Origin: Candidatus Treponema caballi
GTDB taxonomy: Bacteria; Spirochaetota; Spirochaetia; Treponematales; Treponemataceae
Assembly: GCA_018066285.1 (NCBI GenBank)
Contig: JAGHRS010000063.1
Span: 1 to 32,759, forward strand
Direction: 5' to 3'
Length of the DNA: 32,759 bases
Part shown: positions 1 to 6,989 of the stretch, one piece after another
Position numbering within the stretch: position 1 is the first letter of the stretch
Layout: each line of letters opens with the position of its first letter
Notes under the pieces: generated by a model
Database searches by the model: none
What the model was told of the DNA's origin: nothing
The model's input: only the letters and a program-made list of their open reading frames with translations
Made by a program: the position numbers and the translations under genes

Positions 1-137
1 TATTTAAGCATCAGCAAAGAGACTTATATTGTCCCTGTAACTTTTTTTTATCTTTTAAGTCTTATTTAAGCCCAACACACTACACTGTATTCATAAAGGG
101 GCGCCACGAGAGCCTTTTTCATATAACACTCCTCAAC

Positions 138-168
138 AAAAGGTACCGCACGTTGTGCGGTACCTTTT
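138..168. terminator. Perfect 14-bp hairpin, probable terminator
   Basis: The arms AAAAGGTACCGCAC and its exact complement flank a 3-base GTT loop. The A-run on one side and T-run on the other would let it terminate in both directions. It most likely ends a gene lying left of the window and insulates the zinc operon. The preceding 137 bases hold no gene that I can recognise. Confidence 0.8.
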
Positions 169-184
169 GTTTCTACCCCCATCC

Positions 185-212
185 TTGACCTTTTTCCGCA
201 TATCAGTATACT
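185..212 (+). promoter_or_regulatory. Promoter of the zur-znuACB operon
   Basis: TTGACC (185-190), a 16-base spacer and TATACT (207-212) form a good sigma-70-type promoter. The start point would fall near 219, just before the palindrome at 225-241, so a bound repressor would block early transcription. Confidence 0.65.
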
Positions 213-224
213 CATACTCACAAT

Positions 225-241
225 TTGAGAATGAGTTTCAA
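225..241. promoter_or_regulatory. Putative Zur operator
   Basis: The 17-base sequence TTGAGAATGAGTTTCAA is an imperfect inverted repeat with outer arms TTGA/TCAA. It sits between the predicted start point and a Fur/Zur-family gene that heads a zinc-uptake operon, the usual place for a Zur box. The assignment is inferred from position and symmetry; the treponemal Zur consensus was not compared. Confidence 0.5.
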
Positions 242-270
242 TTTCAAATTACAGGAGAGTCCGCAGCTTT

Positions 271-708
271 ATGAACAGCACGATAACCTATCACACAGGG
301 CAGCGGGACGCAGTGCTCGACTGCTTCTCCCGGAACAGTGGAAAACAGCTTACAGCAGGCGACATTGCGGCGGATCTGCTTACACGCGGCTCACGCATAG
401 GGAACGCAACCATTTACCGCACGCTCGACTATCTTGAAAAAGAAGGCCGCATCCGAAAGTTCATCGATGAAAACGGACGGCAAGCGTGCTGGCAGCTCAC
501 TGTCGGAAGCGAAGGCTGCAGCGACCATTATCACCTGAAATGCCACAAATGCGGCACCGTCGTTCATCTGGAATGTGAACTCGCGGCCCAGCTTGATGAA
601 CATATTCAGGCGGAACATCACTTTGTCATAGACCGTGCCGCCACCATTTTCTACGGCTTGTGTGAAGCATGTCAGGCTGCAGCCGTTTCACGGGAGGAAG
701 CGAAATGA
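271..708 (+). CDS. zur: Fur-family zinc uptake regulator
   Basis: A 145-residue Fur-family repressor, of normal length. The winged-helix DNA-binding region covers about residues 10-65, with the recognition helix near GNATIYRTLDYL. The dimerisation half has two CxxC pairs (C91/C94 and C131/C134) that in this family hold a structural zinc, and His-rich regulatory ligands (H86, H88, H99, H116, H117). A Zur role is chosen over Fur or PerR because the gene overlaps znuA by 4 bases and heads a complete zinc ABC transporter. The ATG at 271 has AGGAGA upstream at 253-258. It probably represses its own operon through the palindrome at 225-241. Metal specificity is inferred from context. Confidence 0.85.
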   Translation: MNSTITYHTGQRDAVLDCFSRNSGKQLTAGDIAADLLTRGSRIGNATIYRTLDYLEKEGRIRKFIDENGRQACWQLTVGSEGCSDHYHLKCHKCGTVVHLECELAAQLDEHIQAEHHFVIDRAATIFYGLCEACQAAAVSREEAK

Positions 709-1859
709 CGCTTTTATTGAAGAACAGGCTTTCAAAAGCAACTGATACAAGAAGACAGAACCTGCTTTCAAGGCATGCGGCCACGCTTATCATCCTGATG
801 TGCGTGCTCGCGCTGACGGGTTGCAGGAAAGAAGACAAGGCCGATGCAGCAGGCAGCCTTTATGAGTGGGATGTAAACGATCCGTCAGTTTCAGGCACGG
901 CGCCCGGCTCTGCATCCAGCGGTTCACAGGATTACGAGCCCCGTACAGTCACCGGGGTGGATGCAGATGCTTCAATCTCGGTCGTTGTGACAAACTTCCC
1001 TTGCTATGACTTTGCGCGCGCCTGTCTTGGCGACATGATTGATGAAGCTGCAGGAGACGACGAGTTTGCGCTTTCAGCTGACTTGAAGCTGCTCATAAAA
1101 CCGGGCGCAGAAGTGCATTCGTATGACCCGTCACCAGCTGACATCATCGCCATACAGAACGCAGATATCTTCATCTACATTGGCGGCGAAAGCGATGAGT
1201 GGATTGAGACTATGCTCGGCGCGAACCCGGCAAAAGCGGGCCAGATTCAGCTGCGGCTCATAGACTACGTTGAAACAATGCTCGATGACGGTGGCGACGC
1301 CGATGAGCACATCTGGACGGCTCCTGACAACGCAGCGTTCCTTACCGGACTCATCGGGGATGCTCTCACCCACACATGCGCACGGAAAGCCGCTTCTTTC
1401 GGCGACGAGTACGCAAACGTGGCGACAACGCTCATCCAGGAAAACAGCGCCGCTTATCAGCGTGCCATTCAGGAAGCTGGCAGGGAAATCGAATCCGTTG
1501 TGAATGCTGCTTCAGTAAAGAAGATTGTCATGGGAGACCGCTTCCCGCTCGCCTACTTTGCCCACTACTACGCTCTTGAGTACGACGCCGCCTTTGACGG
1601 CTGCAGTACCGCTGTTGAAGCAAGTACTGCCACGCTTGCACGCCTTATTGAAGAAGTCAGGAAAGACAGGCTCCCCGCCGTCTTCTACATAGAACTCAGC
1701 ACACACAAGATTGCCGACACCATCGCTGAGGCGGCAGGCGTTAAGACACTCCAGCTGAACTCCATCCAGAACGTGCCGCTCAAGGAATTTGAGGCGGGAG
1801 AAACCTGGGTCAGCCTCATGAAGAAAAACGCACAGGTCCTTAAGGAGGGCTTACGATGA
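705..1859 (+). CDS. znuA: Zinc ABC transporter substrate-binding lipoprotein
   Basis: A 384-residue cluster A-I (ZnuA/AdcA/TroA) metal-binding lipoprotein. The chosen ATG at 705 overlaps the zur stop (ATGA) and has a GGGAGG ribosome site; an upstream in-frame ATG at 669 lies inside zur. A long basic N-region leads to a hydrophobic stretch and lipobox LTGC (C40). An Ala/Ser/Gly-rich linker (about 41-85) tethers the mature domain. Metal-ligand histidines appear as expected at H138 (EVHSYDPSPAD), H202 and H287. The usual His-rich loop is replaced by an acidic stretch, DDGGDADEH (194-202). The C-terminal position where relatives carry Asp or His reads LNSIQN (about 351-356), so the fourth ligand may differ. 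It should deliver zinc to ZnuBC. Confidence 0.85.
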   Translation: MTLLLKNRLSKATDTRRQNLLSRHAATLIILMCVLALTGCRKEDKADAAGSLYEWDVNDPSVSGTAPGSASSGSQDYEPRTVTGVDADASISVVVTNFPCYDFARACLGDMIDEAAGDDEFALSADLKLLIKPGAEVHSYDPSPADIIAIQNADIFIYIGGESDEWIETMLGANPAKAGQIQLRLIDYVETMLDDGGDADEHIWTAPDNAAFLTGLIGDALTHTCARKAASFGDEYANVATTLIQENSAAYQRAIQEAGREIESVVNAASVKKIVMGDRFPLAYFAHYYALEYDAAFDGCSTAVEASTATLARLIEEVRKDRLPAVFYIELSTHKIADTIAEAAGVKTLQLNSIQNVPLKEFEAGETWVSLMKKNAQVLKEGLR

Positions 1860-2629
1860 GCACAACAGAAAATGACGGCACGCTGATAAGCGCACAGGGC
1901 GTATCAGTCGCATACGGCTCGTATCTTGCCTGCCACGACGTCACGTTCGACATCCACAGGGGAGACTACCTGTGCATTGTGGGAGCGAACGGCTCTGGCA
2001 AGACGACAATCGTCAAAGCACTGCTCGGCCTGCTTCCGCTCAAGGAAGGCAAAGTCAGACATTCAGGCCTTGAAACGGGCTACCTGCCCCAGGCTTCGAA
2101 CATTCAGCGCGACTTCCCCGCTTCAGTGCGCGAAGTCGTGCTTTCAGGCTGCCTTACAAACCGCCTGTTCGCGACAAAGGCAGACCGCACCATGGCTGAG
2201 AAACAGCTTGAAAAGCTCGGGCTCACCGAGATTGCGGGCAAATCGTACCGCGACCTTTCAGGCGGCCAGCAGCAGCGTGTGCTCCTCGCGCGCGCATTGT
2301 GCTCAGCGGGTAATCTGATTGTGCTCGACGAGCCGGTAACGGGATTAGACCCTGTCATTACAGATGAGTTTTACGCAACGATCCGCCGCCTTAACCACGA
2401 GGATGGACTGGCGGTTATCATGGTAAGTCACGACGTGCACCGCGCGGTCCAGAACGCGACGCACATCCTGCACATGGCAAAGGAGCCGCTCTTCTTCGGA
2501 ACGGCGGATGAATATAAGCAGACGGAGCTCTACACCGAGATGAGCCACGTCGAAGTGTGCGAGACACACCTGTGCACGCACTGCGGCGGCGACTGCGGTG
2601 CAAGCCACATTCACGGAGGCGCACAATGA
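1856..2629 (+). CDS. znuC: Zinc ABC transporter ATP-binding protein
   Basis: A 257-residue ABC ATPase that powers the zinc importer at the inner membrane. It has Walker A GANGSGKT (43-50), signature LSGGQ (134-138), Walker B LIVLDEP (154-160) and the switch histidine H192. It overlaps znuA by 4 bases and znuB by 4 bases, so the operon is tightly coupled. The last 25 residues are unusual: four cysteines (C235, C240, C243, C247) interleaved with histidines (H238, H242, H251, H253), like a small metal-binding knuckle. That tail could sense or buffer zinc, which is inference. The ATPase assignment is certain; zinc specificity comes from the operon. Confidence 0.9.
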   Translation: MSTTENDGTLISAQGVSVAYGSYLACHDVTFDIHRGDYLCIVGANGSGKTTIVKALLGLLPLKEGKVRHSGLETGYLPQASNIQRDFPASVREVVLSGCLTNRLFATKADRTMAEKQLEKLGLTEIAGKSYRDLSGGQQQRVLLARALCSAGNLIVLDEPVTGLDPVITDEFYATIRRLNHEDGLAVIMVSHDVHRAVQNATHILHMAKEPLFFGTADEYKQTELYTEMSHVEVCETHLCTHCGGDCGASHIHGGAQ

Positions 2630-3441
2630 TCGCTTTTTTTGAACAGCTCTTTTCGTATGGATTCATCGTGCGCGCCATTATTGCAGGTGGGCTCATTTCA
2701 TTGTGTGCGTCACTTCTGGGCGTCACGCTCGTCTTAAAGCGCTACAGCATGATTGGCGACGGACTATCTCACGTGGGCTTCGGCACCATGGCGATTGCAC
2801 TCGCGTTCAACTGGGCGCCGCTCGCCGTCGCCATCCCGGTCTCAATACTCGCTGCTTTCCTGCTGCTTAGGGTAAGCACAAACTCAAACCTGAAAGGAGA
2901 CGCGGCCATTGCGCTCATCTCTTCCAGTGCGCTCGCAATCGGCATTCTGGTCACATCAGTTACGACGGGCCTCAACACGGATGTCACGAGCTACATGTTC
3001 GGCAGCATCCTTTCCATCAGCAAGACGGATGTCTGGCTCAGCGTAGGGCTCGCCGCGGTCGTCCTGACACTGTTCGTGCTGCTCTACAACAGGATTTTCC
3101 TAGTCACGTTCGACGAGGCTTTCGCTAAATCAAGCGGCATAAAAACGGGGCGCTACAACGCGCTCATCGCCATCCTTACGGCGCTCACCATCGTCATCGG
3201 CATGCGTCTCATGGGCGCCATGATGATCTCAAGCCTGATTGTCTTCCCTGCGCTTTCTTCAATGCGCGTGTTCAAGAGCTTCAGGAAAGTCGTCATCTGC
3301 TCAGGAATCCTGTCTGTCGTGTGCTTCTTTGCGGGAATAAGCGCGTCGTTCGCCTGGTCAACGCCGGCTGGCGCCAGCATCGTCATTGCGGACCTGATTG
3401 CGTTCCTCGTGTGCCTTGCGTACGGAAAAGTCAGAAAGTAG
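2626..3441 (+). CDS. znuB: Zinc ABC transporter membrane permease
   Basis: A 271-residue ABC-3 family permease with about eight hydrophobic segments, of normal length. The start at 2626 overlaps the znuC stop; a longer reading from 2557 would run through znuC and is rejected. Typical family features are the early LVLKRYSMIGDGLSHVGFG region, the DVTSYMFGSIL loop and GMRLMGAMMISSLIVFPAL near the C-terminal half, where the permease meets the ATPase. It should form the channel for zinc delivered by ZnuA. It is the last gene of the operon; the stop codon is directly followed by the structured element at 3441-3633. Confidence 0.88.
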   Translation: MIAFFEQLFSYGFIVRAIIAGGLISLCASLLGVTLVLKRYSMIGDGLSHVGFGTMAIALAFNWAPLAVAIPVSILAAFLLLRVSTNSNLKGDAAIALISSSALAIGILVTSVTTGLNTDVTSYMFGSILSISKTDVWLSVGLAAVVLTLFVLLYNRIFLVTFDEAFAKSSGIKTGRYNALIAILTALTIVIGMRLMGAMMISSLIVFPALSSMRVFKSFRKVVICSGILSVVCFFAGISASFAWSTPAGASIVIADLIAFLVCLAYGKVRK

Positions 3442-3633
3442 AAAATGCCATTTCTGGTCCCCTTTTTGCGCAAATTCGGCTCAGAGGGGACCTGCCCAAA
3501 GCAGCAAAATACCGTATTTGCTCTGATTTTGATGTCAGTTTCATGAAAAACGCTGCTTTTTCAATCAGAAATGGCACATTTTCAGGGAAAAAACAGCCTG
3601 ATTTGTCAGAACAAGCAAAAACGCAGGTCCCCT
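3441..3633. repeat. Non-coding region with nested, competing inverted repeats
   Basis: This stretch has no convincing gene but dense symmetry. GGTCCCC (3456-3462) can pair with GGGGACC (3486-3492), while AGGGGACCTG (3485-3494) can instead pair perfectly with CAGGTCCCCT (3624-3633); the two are mutually exclusive. GAAAATGCCATTTCTG (3441-3456) matches the complement of 3566-3583 apart from a 2-base insertion. A local hairpin lies at 3503-3522. It may be a REP- or MITE-like insertion, or a 3' regulatory structure of the znu mRNA. The GTCCCC core recurs in the palindrome at 5499-5525. Confidence 0.6.
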
Positions 3634-3717
3634 AAACGCGCTTTTCTGCCCTTTTGGGGGCCACTTTTCAAAAAATAAAGCATTTTCCCCAGGCAATAAA
3701 TACCTGAAAAGCAGGTC

Positions 3718-3850
3718 GCGTCAGGGATTGGAGTGGCGCGGAGCGTTCGGGAACAGGCGTCAGTCTGTTCTCGAATGGAGGGCGGCTGCCCGGAACCGCG
3801 GAAAGCCCGGCGGGCACGTCTGGCGCGACCGCGACGCCCGTGTTTTTTTT
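3718..3850 (+). repeat. Long copy A of the GCGTYAGG...RACGCCC element
   Basis: A 133-base GC-rich non-coding element set in AT-rich flanks. It begins GCGTCAGGGATTGGAGTGGC and ends GACGCCCG followed by a run of eight T. The outer stem pairs 3718-3722 with 3833-3837. Inside is an 11-bp stem (3746-3756 with 3765-3775, one G-T wobble) and small hairpins at 3780-3791 and 3805-3815. The minus-strand copy at 32605-32726 shares the opening, the GCCCGG core and the closing block. The T-run suggests a terminator or an RNA 3' end. Reading frames crossing it are spurious. Confidence 0.7.
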
Positions 3851-3853
3851 ATG

Positions 3854-3881
3854 TGCACATCCCGCTTTTTGCGTGTACAAT
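3854..3881 (+). promoter_or_regulatory. Possible promoter of the PPOX gene
   Basis: TGCACA (3854-3859), a 16-base spacer and TACAAT (3876-3881) lie just upstream of the AGGAG ribosome site and the ATG at 3899. The -35 box matches consensus at 4 of 6 positions, so support is moderate. Confidence 0.4.
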
Positions 3882-3898
3882 GGATGCAGGAGAACAAA

Positions 3899-4297
3899 AT
3901 GAAATCTGTCTATGAATTTGTGAAGAAATGCGGGACGTACTATCTTGCTACTGTGGAGGACGGGCAGCCGCGTGTGCGTCCGTTCGGTACCATCGATCTT
4001 TTTGAGGATAAGCTCTATATCCAGACGGGAAAAGTTAAGCCAGTTTCTAAGCAGCTGGCCGCAAATCCGCTTGCCGAGCTCTGCTGTTTTGACGGGGAGT
4101 CCGGCACATGGCTGCGTCTTGCAGGTGAGCTCGTGAATGATGACCGCATTGAGGCCAAGAAGCACATGCTCGACAGTTACCCTAACCTGCGCGGTATGTA
4201 TGATGAGAACGACGGCAACACACAGGTGCTCTATTTCAAGAATGCAACTGCAACGTTCTCAAGTTTTGCGGCTGCTCCGCGCGTCGTGAAGTTCTAG
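3899..4297 (+). CDS. PPOX-family flavin-binding protein
   Basis: A 132-residue single-domain protein of the pyridoxamine-5'-phosphate-oxidase-like split-barrel fold. It has the usual opening (TYYLATVEDGQPRVRPFG, residues 13-30), the strand KLYIQTGKVKPVSKQL and the closing NTQVLYFKNATATFSSF. These small proteins bind FMN or related flavins and often act as reductases of unknown substrate, including NimA-like proteins. The start at 3899 has AGGAG 6 bases upstream; longer readings from 3728 or 3733 would translate the non-coding repeat and are rejected. The Dabb gene starts 9 bases after its stop, so the two are probably co-transcribed. Substrate is unknown. Confidence 0.8.
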   Translation: MKSVYEFVKKCGTYYLATVEDGQPRVRPFGTIDLFEDKLYIQTGKVKPVSKQLAANPLAELCCFDGESGTWLRLAGELVNDDRIEAKKHMLDSYPNLRGMYDENDGNTQVLYFKNATATFSSFAAAPRVVKF

Positions 4298-4306
4298 GAG
4301 CGCACT

Positions 4307-4609
4307 ATGGTTAAGCACATTATTCTCTGGACGCTCAAGGATATGGGCGACGACGAAAAGAAAGCGGTCAAGGCCGGCATAAAGGAAGGACTTGAAGGCC
4401 TTAAGGGGCAGATTCCAGGGCTGGTGGATATAAAGGTGAACGCGGATGGCCGCCTCGCCTCATCAAATGCAGACCTGATGCTTGATTCAACGTTCGAGTC
4501 AGCAGAGGCGCTTGCCGGATACGCAAAGAACCCGGCACATGTTGCCGTTGCAGACAGTAAGGTCCGCCCGTTCACGGCAAGCAGAAGCTGCCTGGACTAC
4601 GAAGTGTAA
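4307..4609 (+). CDS. Dabb (stress-responsive A/B barrel) protein
   Basis: A 100-residue protein of the Dabb family, ferredoxin-like alpha/beta barrels that usually work as dimers. The family hallmarks are the opening MVKHIILWTLKD with its conserved His4, the IPGLVDIKV strand (about 38-46), the DLMLDSTFESAEALAGYAKNP region (about 57-77) and the HVAV motif followed by the C-terminal strand. GAGCG sits just before the ATG. It follows the PPOX gene by 9 bases, suggesting a two-gene transcript. Family members range from plant stress proteins to polyketide cyclases, so no precise function can be given. Confidence 0.75.
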   Translation: MVKHIILWTLKDMGDDEKKAVKAGIKEGLEGLKGQIPGLVDIKVNADGRLASSNADLMLDSTFESAEALAGYAKNPAHVAVADSKVRPFTASRSCLDYEV

Positions 4610-4645
4610 GCAGGCAAGACATAAGAATAGTGCCGAACGGGGCCA

Positions 4646-5926
4646 TCATGTCACCGCAAACGGCACGTGCACAATCTCAGTGCCTGCATCGATGCCGTAT
4701 GACACATTGTTCCTGTCGCCGCGGATTTCAGGATTGGTGATTGTCACCGTATCGTAGCGGCGGAAGGAGAAGAAGCCTTTCCGCTTTGCTACCGGATCGC
4801 CCTGTTTCGCGCTCACGGTGATGCGCTCTTTTCCCGTGCAGATGACGAAGCGGATGCGCCCCCCCTTATTCAACATGCCGTCGCTCACCACGCGGCCGGA
4901 AATCTCGCGAAGTGGCTTGCGGGTGGCGGCCGGTGTCTTCTCAGAAGCTGGTGCGCCAGACAGCACAACATAGCTCATCTTCACGGATTCGCGGTCAAGG
5001 CCGGCGCGCGCGGCAATTCCTGCGACTGGCTCGCAGGGAGTCCAGGTGACTTCGCCGTGGCAGGTCTGGTTTTCACCCGCAGTGATTGCAGGGCATCTGA
5101 AAGCGCCGGAAGCATTCCTGCAGGAAGCGCACGGAGCTTTCACGTCATAACCGCGCTCAAGCATGAGGTCGCGCACAGAAAGCAGGCTGCGGCTTGTTTC
5201 AAGAAGCGCCGGTTCACAGACAAGCATGAAGCCGCCCGGGGTCAGCGCACCAAGACACTTTTCAAGGAAGGCGGCGCGTTTTTCAAGGAAGCCGGCATCC
5301 CCTTTCCAAAGCTCGTTCAGCGCGTGGCTCATCACGATGATGTCGAAGCCGGCGGCCGATGAAAGCGTGCCGCGCTCAAAGTCACAGACTGCCGTCGTGA
5401 CCTGTACGCCGGGGAAATCGCGCTCAAAAAGCCTGCGTGCGCGGGAAAGCGACTTCTCGCTCTGGTCGAGCAGCGTCACGCTGATGGCGCAGTTTTTCTG
5501 AACCAGAGAACCGTCCCCTGGTTCACACGAAGCGAGCGCGTCCAGGCAGATGTCTGCCACAGCGGCGCACGCAGGCCCCGGACCGGAACCCAGGTCAAGG
5601 ATGCGGAGCGGGCGGCTTTCGCGCGCGGCGGCTTCGCACAAGGCAGCAATCTCAGAGCGCACACTCAGCGCGGCGTAACTTACCTGCAGGTACGAGACCG
5701 GCCAGTAGTACAGAAGATACGCACCGAGATATGCTTTATCTTCCATGTAGTTGACGCCGATTAAATCGCGCTTTCCGGTAAGGCCGCGCTGCAGCGACAG
5801 CAGTGAAGAAGAAACTGATTTGTATTCTTTGTCTAAAAGAAAAGCGCCACTTTCCTTCTGCTTCCACAGGGAAACAAGGCTCGGAATGTGGCGCTCAAGA
5901 TGTGATTCAGAAAATGACGCTTTCAT
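4646..5926 (-). CDS. Rsm22-like SAM-dependent methyltransferase
   Basis: A 426-residue class I methyltransferase. The SAM-binding motif is ILDLGSGPGP (109-118), the acidic end of strand 2 is LLDQSEKS (152-159), followed by SHALNELW (200-207) and CEPALLETSRSLLSVRDLML (237-256). A cysteine cluster C266, C269, C278, C289 resembles the Rsm22 metal-binding signature, which points to a ribosome-associated methyltransferase-like protein. A C-terminal beta-rich domain (about 335-426) is extra. Residues about 133-146, between the first helix and second strand, are encoded by a GTCCCC palindrome and look like an in-frame insertion. It converges with the Dabb gene. The family is fairly clear; the RNA substrate is not. 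Confidence 0.7.
   Translation of the reverse strand: MKASFSESHLERHIPSLVSLWKQKESGAFLLDKEYKSVSSSLLSLQRGLTGKRDLIGVNYMEDKAYLGAYLLYYWPVSYLQVSYAALSVRSEIAALCEAAARESRPLRILDLGSGPGPACAAVADICLDALASCEPGDGSLVQKNCAISVTLLDQSEKSLSRARRLFERDFPGVQVTTAVCDFERGTLSSAAGFDIIVMSHALNELWKGDAGFLEKRAAFLEKCLGALTPGGFMLVCEPALLETSRSLLSVRDLMLERGYDVKAPCASCRNASGAFRCPAITAGENQTCHGEVTWTPCEPVAGIAARAGLDRESVKMSYVVLSGAPASEKTPAATRKPLREISGRVVSDGMLNKGGRIRFVICTGKERITVSAKQGDPVAKRKGFFSFRRYDTVTITNPEIRGDRNNVSYGIDAGTEIVHVPFAVT
5499..5525. repeat. REP-like GTCCCC palindrome inside a gene
   Basis: Arms TGAACCAG (5499-5506) and CTGGTTCA (5518-5525) flank AGAACCGTCCC. The palindrome lies in frame in the Rsm22-like gene and encodes part of EPGDGSLVQ. 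Short palindromes with a GTCCCC core are a common REP/MITE style in bacteria with REP-associated transposases. No transposase is in this window. Confidence 0.55.
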
Positions 5927-5950
5927 CAGAACCAGTCAATCTGCCCTGTC

Positions 5951-6943
5951 TCAGCCCATTCTGAACACAAAATCGCTGAAATCAAGTTCACCGAGTCCCT
6001 CAATCCACACTTTGACAGTCTGAGGCTTTCCGTTTACAGAACTTGAATACCAGATATGAATGGTACCAGCTTCCTTTGTCTTGAGGATATATTCTCCGCT
6101 GACGCCATCATCATAAAAGTTTGATTTTGCAGTCTTCTTGAGCATGTAAAAATCCTTGCTGCTCACCGTCAGGCGGATCACATCCGTCGTCTGATCATCA
6201 GAACCCTCAGGATAATACGTAAGCTCAATCATAGATGATGAAACAGAAAGCAGCGCCTCCTGCTCATTTCCTGAATACCAGGCTTTATGCGCAACAAACG
6301 ATGGGCTTGGAACAGTGGTCTTCGCATATTTTGAAGCATTGACTGCATCATATTTCTGATAGAGCAGGCCGCAGTCACCAGTCTTTGAAGCAGAAGTGAT
6401 TTTCTGGCGGGCAGTCCGTAAATACGCGCTGCCTTCTCCAGCTGGAGAAGATGCAGAACTGCGACCAGCAGAAGCACGTGCTGTCTGCGCCGCCGGCTGC
6501 GATGCAGGCTCATCGTATGAATCGTCGTACTCTTCACCGTTCTGGTATGCCTCGAAGGCAGCAACAAGCTGGGATGAGTACTTTTCCATTACCGCATAAT
6601 CAGCAGAATTGATGCGGGCCGTATATGCAGCTACAGGATTTACCCCCATAGACTTGAACAGGGAAACCGTCTGAGGGTCCATCTGGCTTTCAGCAGAAAC
6701 GGCAATCATGCCGAGTGTCAGAGCCGAATACTTCTGGACGCGGTCTGGACCGCTTATGCCGTATTTCTGAAGAATTGAATCCACATCAGACTCAGAGGAC
6801 GCATCTTCCAGATTGTCCACTATTCTGGCATAGTTCTTTGCAAAGTTCTGAACATCAGAATCTGTCAGATTTGTGCTGGCAGGTTCTGCAATTAAAAAGG
6901 ACATCGTAAGTAGAACACAAATAAACGCTATACACTTTTTCAT
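5951..6943 (-). CDS. Secreted protein of unknown function
   Basis: A 330-residue protein. The start at 6943 is chosen because it gives a classical signal peptide (MKKCIAFICVLLTMSFLIAE) and has AGGAG upstream; a reading from 7060 would overlap the HD gene and bury the signal. The mature part has an Ala/Ser/Asp-rich helical region (about 25-150), a low-complexity linker rich in Ala, Ser and Gln (about 150-180) and a beta-rich C-terminal half (about 205-330) ending FSDFVFRMG. No catalytic motif is recognised. It is probably periplasmic or outer-membrane associated. It starts 46 bases after the HD gene on the same strand and may share its transcript. Confidence 0.7.
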   Translation of the reverse strand: MKKCIAFICVLLTMSFLIAEPASTNLTDSDVQNFAKNYARIVDNLEDASSESDVDSILQKYGISGPDRVQKYSALTLGMIAVSAESQMDPQTVSLFKSMGVNPVAAYTARINSADYAVMEKYSSQLVAAFEAYQNGEEYDDSYDEPASQPAAQTARASAGRSSASSPAGEGSAYLRTARQKITSASKTGDCGLLYQKYDAVNASKYAKTTVPSPSFVAHKAWYSGNEQEALLSVSSSMIELTYYPEGSDDQTTDVIRLTVSSKDFYMLKKTAKSNFYDDGVSGEYILKTKEAGTIHIWYSSSVNGKPQTVKVWIEGLGELDFSDFVFRMG

Positions 6944-6989
6944 AAAAAACTCCTGAAACAGTCTCTCTCCAATAAGCACTATAGCGCAC

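Noticed and set aside
3728-3898. N-terminal extension of the PPOX protein
   Set aside because: The extra residues would be translated from the structured repeat at 3718-3850; the ATG at 3899 has a proper ribosome site and matches the family start.
3668-4165. 165-codon minus-strand open frame
   Set aside because: Runs across the non-coding repeat and antisense to the PPOX gene; no family resemblance.
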